The notes below the pieces were generated by a model, which was not told the origin of the DNA, ran no database searches, and saw only the letters and a program-made list of their open reading frames with translations. Source: Sordaria brevicollis (lineage: Eukaryota; Ascomycota; Sordariomycetes; Sordariales; Sordariaceae). Taken from it: DNA of 64,000 nucleotides. Of this stretch, positions 1-10,199 are shown one piece after another. The stretch lies in assembly GCA_033439795.1 (NCBI GenBank), contig JAUTDP010000001.1, positions 930,001 through 994,000 of the forward strand. Reading direction: 5' to 3'. Position numbers and translations under genes: made by a program. The stretch's first letter is position 1. Every line of letters starts with the position of its first letter.

Positions 1-387
1 GGTGTCCAACCGTAAAAGCAGAGATCTCATGACCACAAAGAGCAGCAGGCTTCCATATTGCCCCAAAGTGGCCCGTAAGTGGATTACTCCTCGTATATGC
101 AGGTCGAGTTGTTCTTGTCCATGTCATGTCAGGTCTTGGGGATTCCGCTCCGCTCCTCACGAGGTGTCAAAAAGTCGCGATGTAACCTTCTCCAACTCCA
201 CGCGGGACTCGGCGGCGACGGCGGGAGCGAAATCGTAAAAGTAATCATGACCCTGACGTCGGTTGGTGGGACCACTGAACCCATTGATGCGCTGGGATCT
301 GGGAGGAGGGGTGAAGAGCCGCATGCTCGAGCGTCTGATTGTTTTCTCGGTTTTGAACGTTGTGGGGAATGAATTTGAGAGAGTCAA
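1..387 (-). CDS. 5' part of an unidentified gene, running off the left edge
   Basis: Reading on minus, an ATG at 387 opens a frame of 75 codons up to a GTGAGG donor at 160. A 47-nt intron (160 down to 114) with a CTGACAT branch-like site ends in AAG, and the frame then stays open to the window edge. Exon 1 is 387-161 and exon 2 is 113 to below 1. The predicted N-terminus is basic and rich in Ser, Thr and Pro; a stretch near residue 30 reads RSQRINGFSGPTNRRQGHDY. I recognise no family and only about 110 residues are visible. The intron is short but acceptable for this group. A second in-frame ATG lies at codon 22. It could also be a chance frame; the spliced continuity to the edge is the main support. 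Confidence 0.4.
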
Positions 388-1893
388 ATGGCTTCAATTG
401 CTGTCAAGAGGAAGTTGTGCATTGCGAAAAGGTTGGTTGGTTGCGGATTGAAGTTGGTCAGACGAAGTTGGTCAATTAACAGGGTTGGTCGGAGTTTGCG
501 ATGTTGGTCAGCTTTTGGAGTGTTGGGTCAGTTGCTGAAATCGTGGGTCGGCGACGAGACAAGCGCAGAAAGTGCAGGGTAAGTGACGATTTTGCGCAAA
601 CTGAACAAAACCACCGTTCATTGAGGAGCTGGGCCGGTGTTGGTGGCGCCAAGATGCCAAGACTGGTTGGCTTGGCGGACCGTCATCGCCGACGACCACC
701 GTCCTCGACATGAACAGCCACATGGTCCGTTTGCAATAGTGATGTTGATGAAAAAGGAAGTGCGAGCAGCGCAAAACACCAAGAAGACATCCGACCGGTC
801 TTTGATGGTGGAAAAAGGCAGAAGTCGTTGTCGTGGCCGATGTGCAGGACGTTGAGCGATGCCCGTGCGCCAAGCCGAGAACAATGCCGGCCCCTGTCCG
901 CCCCGGCGCGGCGCGGCTCGGCGGGTGCCGTGTAAGTCGCCGCCAAGCCCATCATCCCATTTTCCTTTTTGAGCCTCAAGGTTTGTACTTTGCCCCAACC
1001 TTCCAACGACATACTTCGCATCCACATATCTGATTTTGAAGAAATACAGATCATTATCCGACCACGTTCAGTTATGACAGGAGTAACCGCAAGAGTAGGA
1101 GGGAAAAGCATGGATTGCAAGGGCGAGCTTGTGTCTCTAGCCGTCACCATATCCTCGGAGCAGGTAGGATACCGTACGCAGCGGACGAATATCCGGCTGG
1201 GAGCCATCCCATCTCTTCCATGAGCCGGGCCGGGCCGGGCCAGCCACGTTGCGGACGGTACCTACTTTATGTACTTGTAGTTCAGACGGTGGAGTCGTAG
1301 ACAAGCGGCTAAAATCCCAGCCGAGATACTGTACCTCTACGTACGGAACGACGGGTGCGTGCCACCCGCGTGAGCCGTTCCACGTTCGATGCCCGGAGAG
1401 AGAGGATGATGACTTGACTTTGACCTTTCCAACAGTCCAACAGTCCAACCAATCGAACGCTCCTGACATAAGCCAAAGGGGACAAAGAGAAGAGGAAACC
1501 GACAATAAATCACTGATCCCGGTGACTGACTGCCCCGGACCCGGAGGCAGTGTTTCCAACCTCTACTGTCTCCACGTAGAGCAGCAAGTTGTGGTTCTCT
1601 TCCAAACACAATTATCACCATCCTGAGACTTGAAGGTTCATGTAGAACTCCCTGGCTCTCTAAAGGTAGCTCTCTGGACTATACATACATCGAAGGCTAC
1701 AAGAGTCTAGACCACCCCAATAGCGGACGTATGGCTTGATGTCATGCCTCGCGGCACACCCTAGAGGTACTGAGACAAGTAGCAGTGCCCAATCATTGAC
1801 TCCCTGAAGCGCTCGCACCGAAGGGATGAAGAGGAGTATGAAGAAGCATGGTTTGTGGGCGATGGATTCCTGGAGATATCCACCTCAGCGCTG
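388..1893. other. Intergenic DNA, no supported gene
   Basis: Several overlapping open frames occur on both strands here, but none shows a splice pattern or a family I recognise. The part just upstream of the leftmost gene (about 430-545) carries a cluster of GTTGGTC heptamers. A GC-rich run of repeated GGGCC lies near 1223-1243. Confidence 0.5.
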
Positions 1894-2245
1894 TCGATAA
1901 GTCAAGTATTGTAGGTAAGTATAAATAAGTATAAGTAAGTAAGTAAGTAAATAGGAGGTTATACCTTTACTTATAAGTAAGTACAACTCCTTACTTACTT
2001 GAGGATACTTGACCTTTTCTTTGGCTTTTATTATCGATTATTATCGGCCGTTATCATACCGTTATTAATCGTTATCGTACCCGAGCTTGCCGTTATCGGG
2101 CGTATTTTACCGTTATTGTAACGTTATCGGGTCTTGGCAAATATAGTCAAGTAAGTAAATATAAGCAAGTATAAGTAAGTACGAGGGGATACTTGACCCA
2201 CTCAAGTAAATATAACCCCCTACTTAACTTAACTTGACTTATCGG
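1894..2245. mobile_element. 352-bp MITE-like element, copy 1, with palindromic 8-bp target duplication
   Basis: The element is flanked on both sides by CAGCGCTG (1886-1893 and 2246-2253), itself a perfect palindrome. Its ends are inverted repeats: TCGATAAGTCAAG on the left and the complement of CCGATAAGTCAAG on the right, with one mismatch. The outer thirds are built of AAGTA/AAGTAAGT tracts in opposite orientations, so the ends could fold on each other. The centre is rich in GTTATCG/CGTTAT words. It has no coding capacity. A second copy of exactly the same length lies at 2571-2922. The superfamily is unknown to me; the 8-bp duplication would fit a hAT-like or similar cut-and-paste transposase supplied in trans. 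Confidence 0.7.
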
Positions 2246-2570
2246 CAGCGCTGATCCACCTTACCCTCGGGAATGGCTCTCACTCTCGACATTTGTTGAT
2301 ATTTCTGACCTGCCGACCTGTTGCGCTCGGGATCGAACTTTGAAAGGTAGCGGAGTCGTCGTTTTGGTTGTGGGCTGTGAAATTTGTGATGAGAGTGAGA
2401 AAGATCAAGTCTAAAACCTCCTCCAAACTGCTGCCAGGTTTCACATCCAAATGTGCTAGAGATACCGTGCCAGGCCATGTTCCGAAACGGTGACGGAGTC
2501 CTCGTGCTGGTTTTAATCTGTCGTAATCGCATACATACATGGTCGACGTACGGTCAAGTACGCAGCGCCA
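2246..2570. other. Unique spacer between the two 352-bp elements
   Basis: This 325-bp stretch of ordinary composition separates the two related elements and includes both adjoining target copies. Open frames on minus (about 97-100 codons) show no recognisable motif. I see no supported gene. Confidence 0.5.
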
Positions 2571-2922
2571 GAAACAAGTCAAGTATTCTAGTCAAGTATA
2601 AGTAAGTATAAGTAAGTAAGTAAGTAAGTAAAGGTCCATACTTATACTTGGCAAGTAAGTAAGGTTTGATACTTACTTGAGGATACTTGACCAGTTTCTT
2701 GGCATAACTTTTGGTACCAAAATTTCGATTAATAACGATAATAAAATACGAGTACGAAAAAATAACGGGCGATAACGCCCGACAACGCCCGATAAGAGCC
2801 CCGATATGAAAGGTCAAGTATTAATAAGTAAGTAAATATAAGTAAGTACAAATAAGTACGAAGTCTTACTTGACCTACTTAAATAAGTATAAGTAAGTAT
2901 GACCTCTTACTTGACTTGTTTC
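2571..2922. mobile_element. 352-bp MITE-like element, copy 2
   Basis: The ends are perfect inverted repeats GAAACAAGTCAAG. The flanking octamers are CAGCGCCA (2563-2570) and TAGCGCTG (2923-2930). They differ from the palindrome CAGCGCTG, which flanks copy 1 intact, only by transitions. The internal layout matches copy 1 but the centre lies in the reverse orientation relative to it, and sequence identity is limited to the terminal AAGTCAAG and AAGTAAGT tracts and the GTTATCG-type core. The equal length of 352 bp and the shared target argue for one family. Transition-only divergence of the flanks is what RIP or ordinary methylcytosine decay would give. Confidence 0.65.
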
Positions 2923-2930
2923 TAGCGCTG

Positions 2931-3412
2931 CCAGTACGGGCTCCAAACAACCTTGATGGTCGCAACCGAAGATCCGAGAAGTGTGCAGTCGAGATATTGA
3001 GCCCACAGCCAGGCCAAAGTAGAACCAAGCATTACCAAGGGCCCGAGAAGCAGCTAACCCTACCTACTGCTTGCTGCGTTCACTGCGTCGAGTTGTCCAT
3101 ATACCTGCATGCATGCATGAACAGTAGGTACCTATATCGGGACTTGGGGTGGCCCTGTGCCCGCATGCATGAACGGTGTGTCCTCTGCAGTCTGCAGAGC
3201 TCTGCCGGGCCGATGGGACCGCTGTAATCAGATGTATGAAAGGCTTGAGGGCGCTGATTGGCATTCCGATGGTCCGCCGGCGACTTGTCAAGTGGTAAGG
3301 TCAGCATAGAGGTTATGGAGAAGATGGGAAGGGGGGCCACAGGTGATTTTTTGGCGAAGCTCGTACAACGGAAACGACAGAGTGAAAGCAAGAGACAATG
3401 TGATGCGTCAGA
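2931..3412. other. Intergenic DNA, no supported gene
   Basis: No supported gene. It contains short GCATGCATGCATG runs near 3109-3117 and 3163-3169 and overlapping minus frames of about 75-103 codons with no recognisable motif. Confidence 0.45.
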
Positions 3413-3414
3413 TA

Positions 3415-3733
3415 CCGTATAATCTCGGGCTATCCGGTTTCCAGGTCAGACCGATATAGCTGGCGCACAGTTGGGATAGGGTGCCAGTTTCTGCCCGCTG
3501 CGCAAGTAAAACGCCGCTTTCTGTCATGTAAATGCTGGTCAAAACGGCGGTAGTATAATGTTCTTAACGGGAGCCGTAGTAAAAGAACCAGTCTTCAATA
3601 CTAGCTATTGCTAAGGCATATGCCTATGCGGTCAGTAATTACATACACTTATGCTAACTAAGCCAGTTTTCTTCTGCTAGTTTGCCAACTGTATCGGTCT
3701 GACCTGGAAACCGGATGGCCCGAAATTATACGG
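3415..3733. mobile_element. 319-bp MITE-like element with ~50-bp inverted repeats and TA target
   Basis: The left end (from 3415) and the complement of the right end (to 3733) match over about 50 nt. The differences I see are transitions (for example T/C within CGGGCTATCC versus CGGGCCATCC). Both ends start CCGTATAAT and are bordered by TA (3413-3414 and 3734-3735), the duplication expected of Tc1/mariner-type insertion. The interior has no coding capacity. A second element with a related CCGTA terminus follows at once (3791-4065). Confidence 0.7.
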
Positions 3734-3790
3734 TACTAACTTGGTAGAGCGAAGGGTCAATGGCAATGGATGCTTGCTACGAAGATAGTA

Positions 3791-4065
3791 CCGTAGAAAC
3801 TCGTAAAACCTAGAATTGTCCTTTTCCCTCAGAAGTCTAGCGTAAGGTCTGTGTAGGGTAATAGGGGCATCCGCATGTAGTCGCATATGTGCCCATTACA
3901 CCCTGCCAGATTAGCATTGTCATAGAAATATCGCCCTCCACCTTAACTGATATACATTTGCAGGTATGAAATGCGGGCCGACAGTGGCAGTAATTTACTT
4001 CTATATGCTAGACTTTAGCACCCTAAGACCTCTGGGACAATTCTAGGTTTCGCGAGTTTCTACGG
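3791..4065. mobile_element. 275-bp MITE-like element with 31-bp inverted repeats and TA target
   Basis: The left end (3791-3821) and the complement of the right end (4035-4065) match over 31 nt with two transition differences. Both begin CCGTAGAAACTCG and are bordered by TA dinucleotides at 3789-3790 and 4066-4067. The first five bases equal those of the neighbouring 319-bp element, but the rest of the terminus differs, so the two look like separate families mobilised by related transposases. The element is non-coding. Confidence 0.7.
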
Positions 4066-4422
4066 TATCCAAGAATAACACATCAACCCGCATGGCTAAG
4101 ACGAGACGACAAACAGCCCGCCTTTTCCTTCAACCGAGAATAAGAAAGATCTAAACATTGTTGTTTCCAGGACCAAGAAACTCTTCCGATTATTCCCACT
4201 CAGAAGTAAGAACAACACATGCGCCAGCAAAGTGGAAACGAAAGACACATGGGTGGTAATACCATAAGACATCAATTTATTACACACGAAAAAGACCTAA
4301 CCAAACAACTAAAGACTTCCACCCATATACATTTCCTTCCCTTCTTCCTTATCTCTCTTGGGTATACAACAACAACAACATCATCAACCACCACACTCCC
4401 CCCTCTACAATAGCTATCTCGC

Positions 4423-6116
4423 TTAGAGCATGACCATACCGGCACCGACGCCCATGGCGACGACGACGTACAGACCAACGGCCATGTCGGCAACGGAGAA
4501 GAAGCTCTTCATGGCAACAGGGGAAGCGAAAGAGGAGCTGGTGGCAGCAGCAGCGTCACCACCATCGGTACCACCGTTGCCGGAGCCAGCAGTGGCGGTA
4601 GCAGCGACAGCGTTGGCGGCGTCAGCGCTCTTGAGAGCGGCGGAGCACGAGGCGTCGGCCTTGCCAGAGCCATTGGGGGAGGCAGCACCGTTGAAGGAGC
4701 AGGCGTGGGAAGCGTACTTCTGGTTCTTGTAGTACTGGTCCATGACATAGCCGAGCTGCTGCTTGGCGTTGCACATGGCGTAGGCGCCGTACACACCGGT
4801 GCTGGGGTCGCCGAGGATGCCAGCGCAGGCGTCCTTGTCGTTGCCGCAGACAGTGCCGAAGATGTCACCGTACTCTTCGGCCTTGAGGTTCTTGTCGGGA
4901 ACGCAAGTGAGGGAGTTGAACATGCACTCGCAAAGGCTCTCATCGGGAGTAGGGGGAAGAGCCTTGCCAGTAACCTGCCAGTTCTTAGTGACATCAGGGC
5001 ACTCGGCGGGCTCGTTGTCGGGGGTGTAGGAATCCATGTCGACGGTCTCGGGCTTGGCACCAAGGACGGCGGTCTTGAGCTTGTCGTAGTTCTTAAGGGT
5101 CTTGGCGTCATTGCCGGAAACCTTGACGAGACCGTAGTCGTTCTCCTCTTGGAAGTACATGTAAACGATACCACCAGAGAAGACGTCAGTCATCACCTTC
5201 TCGTTGTAAAGAGCAGTGGTCTCCTGGAAGATACGGCCCTCGGCACCGCCGGGTTCGTTGCAACCATACTCGGCGAAGAAGACGGGGACGGAGTAGTTGG
5301 AAAAGAAGTCGATCTGGTCCTGGTATCCGGACTTCTTGATGGAGCTCTCGCCGCACCACTCGTAGATGTTGTAACCCCAGAAGTCGATGGCCTGGTCCTG
5401 GTCACCGCAGTTGAAGTAGTGGGCAATCTCGGCACGAATGTTGGGGTCATCGTTGGCGGCGTAACCAACACCCATCCAGCGCTTGACGTTATCCTTGATG
5501 TACTTCTTGGAGTCACGGACGGCAGCCTTGACGTAAGCAGAAGCCTTGGTGTTGGTAGCATTGTTGGAGACCTCGTTGCCGGCGAAGAAACCGATGACGT
5601 TGTCGTACTTGCTCAACTCGTCGATGACCGAAGTGTAGCGCTTGAAGAGGGTGACATCCCACCTGGGGTCGTCACGGTTGATGGACTTGGCGGGCTCGGA
5701 CAAATCACTAATGACGTAGATGCCGGCGTCGTCGAGGAGCTTCATGCATGCGCTGTGGTCCTTGGTGGGATCGATGGCGTAGGTACGGATGGCGTTGGTG
5801 CCGGCGGCCTTCATGATGGGAACATCACGCTTGCAGGCGTCGGCGTCGGCGAGGGGATCCTTGAAGGTACCAGTGGTTGTCTCACCACCAGCACCGGTGG
5901 TATCTTGTTGGTAGGCAATACCCTTGATGTAGAACTGGGTGCCGTTTTCGTAGAAGAACTTGGTGCCCTGTGTGTTTGAATGTGGTCAGCATTGAGTGTG
6001 CTTCGTCTTCTGGAGTGCCGTGGTTTGCCTACCTTCATGACAATGGGTTGAAGGGCAGCGGCAGCCTGGCCCGCGAGGGTGAGGCCCGCAACAAGGGCCG
6101 CTTTGGAGGTGACCAT
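4423..6116 (-). CDS. gel-1: GPI-anchored beta-1,3-glucanosyltransferase (GH72 with X8/CBM43 domain)
   Basis: CDS complement(4423..5967, 6033..6116), 542 codons. The enzyme cuts cell-wall beta-1,3-glucan and joins the new end to another chain; it acts outside the plasma membrane. Exon 1 gives a 28-residue start with a signal peptide (hydrophobic AALVAGLTLAGQAAAA). The 65-nt intron has an AAG/GTAGGC donor, a GCTGACC branch site and a CACAG acceptor. The GH72 domain follows, with the acid/base Glu in GNEVSN (residue 160) and the nucleophile Glu in FAEYGC (residue 261). A cysteine-rich X8 domain covers about 374-459, starting CECMFNSLTC. A Ser/Ala/Gly-rich linker and a hydrophobic C-terminal tail fit GPI attachment. 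Length and domain order are typical of the Gas1/Gel4 subgroup. The symbol is from memory of the Neurospora name and was not checked. The sequence is intact and not RIP-damaged. Confidence 0.95.
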
Positions 6117-6809
6117 TGTGTCTGTGAGTGTTGTCTGTCGGAGGTGTTGATTAAGGCAATGGTCGTCTGAAGTCTATTGATGAATATGCGGCGCAAAAGT
6201 ATGTCGGGGGATTATCCTGCAGCTGTCGGCCGAGTGTATCGTGTAAAATATGTTGGTCAAAGAATGTGGGAAGAGATACGAATAAAAGAGGCAGTAGCGA
6301 AAGACCTCTGTATGTGGTGATTCAGCCCCCCTCTGTGGATGAATTAGGAGTGGATGGGCAGGAGCAATGGAAGAGAGAGTGAATGGAGTTGAAAATGGAG
6401 AAAACGGAAACAGCTCGGAAACTTGGGGGATACGCGGTGGAAAAGGAGGAAAGAAGAAGGCGACGGAGATTGGGAAAGTGTGGAAATGGAAGCCGTGGTC
6501 AGTGCGTTTGTGGTGCGAGGGTGGGTATAGTTGTGGGTCCATGTCTGGCTGGTGTGGTGGGGAGTGGGTCAGAACCCCCGGCAACGGGCCCATCGAGGCC
6601 CCAGTTCGCTCAGGAACGCTGCAGCAGACGATGCAATGGAAGGGGCCAAGCGATGGAGGGCAACGACCACACAGCATCTTATCTCAGCGCTCAGACCACC
6701 TTGAGCTCTCGTGCACGGACGTTTTACAACCAATATACATTTTTTTTTATTTTATCGATAATTTAATTTTTTATTTCTGATCTGGGTAATATTGTATACT
6801 CCGCTCAAG
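6117..6809 (-). promoter_or_regulatory. Upstream region and probable 5' UTR of the glucanosyltransferase gene
   Basis: The minus strand just upstream of the ATG at 6116 is pyrimidine-rich (CTTCTTTCCTCC-type tracts around 6440-6480), as is common in strongly expressed Neurospora promoters. No TATA box stands out. Composition turns AT-rich from about 6735, approaching the RIP-damaged element that starts near 6810. No independent gene is supported. Confidence 0.4.
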
Positions 6810-6959
6810 GAGGTCTAAATTTACTACGCTTCTAGAATCGTACACACGTTCAGAAACCACCCAATCGCCAACCCTCAACACCACAACTCTATCAAAACAC
6901 GTCACATCGCGAAGCCTTCTATTTTATTTTAATCGCGTAGATTAGCGCTTTTAAACGGT

Positions 6960-9900
6960 ACTAATTTTACCGCCTTCGCTATAGAGGAAAATTCCTAAAA
7001 CGAGGACGCGCAATCTATACGCAATTTCCCCGTATTGCTTACGAATATTCGAATTCGTTCCCAAATATAATAATAAGGATAACCTCCCAACTCCCATACC
7101 GGACATTATCGTACCTCATTAACAATTCGTCTATCATTAGCCGGTAATTCTTCAATAATCTCTACCTTAATAATTAATCCTTATATTAATTAAAATCCTC
7201 CGCCTTATATCTAAGAATAATATACTAATTTATTTAAAGAAGAACGTCGGGCTTTAATAAATAAGGAAAAGGACGATTCCGATAACGAAAATATTAACGA
7301 CGAAGATTACAATATTATAGACGAAATTAAACTTCTTTTCGCCCGTTTACATTCGAGGTCCCATTTACGCGTTAACGAAGCAATGAAGTAAAGCAAGGTT
7401 AAACGCTTAAAGAAATATAATATAAAAATATTCTTCTATTATTTTTTTAAAACTAATCGGAATACTACCCAATTTACTAACATTATATAGTCTAGAAAGA
7501 TGAAAGCGCGTCTTAATATTTACGGTCTTACCTTTACCCAATTATAAAAAGGCCTAGGTTTTTCGACTTTTTCCCTACGTAACGAAATACGCCTACTCCT
7601 CCAAAAGCTGTCTTTCAATAAATTCGATATCGAAAAGCTTTATTAAGGTAACGAAAAGGCCACTATCTCTAACCTAAATACATTTTTTTAATTAGAAAAT
7701 ACTCTTAAAAATACGTAGCTGTCTCTTAAATTAACCGCACCCAACTTAATAGCCCTTCTTTCGTAACTTATATTAATTCGCGTAAATTTCTTTTATTTCT
7801 TCGTTAATATTTCTTAACTAATATAATAATAGTGTATAATATTGAATAATATCCAGAACGTTACCATTCTTACCGCAGAGTAGTAAAGTCGTATTATTCT
7901 CATTATTTCATTAATTATATCTAATTATACTAAAAGGATTAGTACTTTTATTAAAAAGGTTCTTAGTTTTTATTTATTAGCGATAAATACTTCTAAGAGA
8001 GCAATTTAAACATTATCTAATATAAGGGTAATATCTTCCTATACTACATTCAACCGTCTATTTAACATTATAGCCGATTAAATAAAGCGTAACTTCAAAC
8101 GAATAATATATAATCCCAATAATATTATTATATATAATAACTTTAATTATAAGGATATTATTCGGGAATTAGTAGGCGGGAAGTAGGATAAAATAGTCAA
8201 CCTTATAATAATATCCCTAATTTATTACCCCGAATTATATAACCCTTTCGTATAATCTTCGTTTAATAAAATTTAAAAATTTATATAAAAAATATTAATT
8301 AATTATCTATTCCTTCGACGTAAAAATATAAATAAAACGATGCATTAATTAATAGAATTCGCCCTTAAATCAATATTCTTCCGTAAATAGAAGGATAAGC
8401 TTCCTATTTTATTTATTATTAAATGGATAAAATATAAAGAATCGCCGTCGTTATAAATTGGCGCTATCTATAAGGATAAAGGGAAGCTTAAAGGAATCTA
8501 CCGCATCTATAAAAAGTTTTAGAATAATCGGCTTATATTCAATAAATTAGAATTAATATACCGCCTAATTCTAATATATAGCGACTAAAAAATAACGTTT
8601 TTTATTAAACGTATCTAATATTACAAGATCGAAGCAAGCGAGCAATAGGAATAGAAAAAATAAATACTACCTATCCCTACCTTTTTTTATATCGAAATTA
8701 ATTATATTAAAATATTATTCAAATATTTCTAGGACGCTAATAAAAATACCCCTTTTTCTTCTATTACTATTTCTTCTAATATCTTTTTCTTCTAACGATC
8801 TAAAAATATTAAAAAGGAAAAGATCAAATATTATCAAACCATACCTCTCATTATATATAACTTTATAATAAAAATCCTAACCTTTATTATTAACGAGCTT
8901 ATTCAATATCGAGACCTTATATCGGATAAACTAACGGTTAATAATATTAAAGAAAAAATAATCGAGGTTTTCAATAATAAATAATACGAATATAAATTAA
9001 ACTATATATTAAACTGTATTTAAAATACCGTCTTTTCCCAATAAAATTAAATTAGAGAATATTTAAATATAAATATTAAGGTTAATATTATAAATATTAA
9101 CGGACAAGGATCCATTTCGCTAAAACCCACTTCAACCTCAACTTCGAATATTAATATCGATATCGAATTTAGGAGCTATTATAAATTAATACAAATAATA
9201 TCGATTCTTCTATCGATCTACGAAGCCATCAAAGCTAACGACTATAATATACTTCGAAATATTATACCTATCCTACTTATCATTTTTTATAGTAATAAAT
9301 TATAGAATTATAGGCCCGAAATATTATACTTTACCTAGCTTCTTTATAAGGATATATCGGATACCAACTTTAGAAACGCTATCCTCAAAGGCGGCCTAAT
9401 TTATTATACGATTGCTAATAGTAAATATAAACCTATTAATTTAATATTTAAGTATTAGAATCGTATTTATATTATTAATATTAAAAATAATAAGAATTCG
9501 ACATATAATATCGAAATTACGCTTACCCGCTTTACGTTCAATTCTAACGTCCTTACTATTATTCGAAAAGGTATAGAAAGGTTATAAGGTCGTATTAATA
9601 AAAGTATTTATACCGTTAGCAACGTATTTACCGATATTATTTTATACGCACTCAAATTATATAATAATAGTATAATAAAAAAGAGGATAGGACCGGTAAT
9701 TATAAGCCAATCTAAACTATTTAATATACTAAACATATATTTTCTAAGGTAATAACACTTAATAAAGAAGTTTAATAATTAGAACGAAGTTATACCTTTC
9801 TTTATAAATATTATTAATTAGTAATATATACCTAGAATTATTAAATTTCCAATATAGGATAGGAATATCGATTATAGCGAAGAAGGAGGACGGTTATTCA

Positions 9901-9990
9901 AAGAGGGAGCCGAAGATCTATAGAGTAATAATATTAATAACGATATTAAAAACGTATATAATAAAGGTATTAATAATAATAATTAATATA
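6960..9990 (+). pseudogene. Decayed DUF6589-like protein gene
   Basis: One plus-strand frame can be followed from about 7230 to 9990 (over 900 codons) interrupted only by TAA and TAG and never by TGA. That is what RIP does to CAA and CAG codons, because it prefers CpA. A further coding-like piece in another frame extends back to about 6960, implying an intron or frameshift. Recognisable remnants include an N-terminal acidic stretch (near 7270: DSDNENINDEDYN), a YNNFNYKD segment near 8135 followed by a Gly-Gly-Lys, and FRNAILKGGLIYYT near 9370. These resemble from memory the central and C-terminal parts of the fungal DUF6589 family; that match needs a profile search. The gene has dozens of stops and cannot be functional. 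Confidence 0.6.
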
Positions 9991-10199
9991 ATTATTAGAA
10001 ATAATTATAATTCTCGATAAAAATCTCGGAATTTTTCGGAGTTTTTCGGAGAAAGTGTAAAGGTTTTCGGATTAAAGGATAACGAGAATAATAAATAACT
10101 ATATAATTTTAATATTATATATATATATACATTTACTTCTTATAAACTAATAATCTAATAATTAGCGTATTATTTTACTTTTTCTTTCCTTTTCCCTTC

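Noticed and set aside
683..1207. 174-codon minus frame
   Set aside because: No homology, splice pattern or context support; several frames are open in the same GC-rich stretch.
4705..5979. Plus-strand open frame of 424 codons
   Set aside because: It is exactly antisense to the glucanosyltransferase CDS and arises from its strong codon bias; it has no motif.
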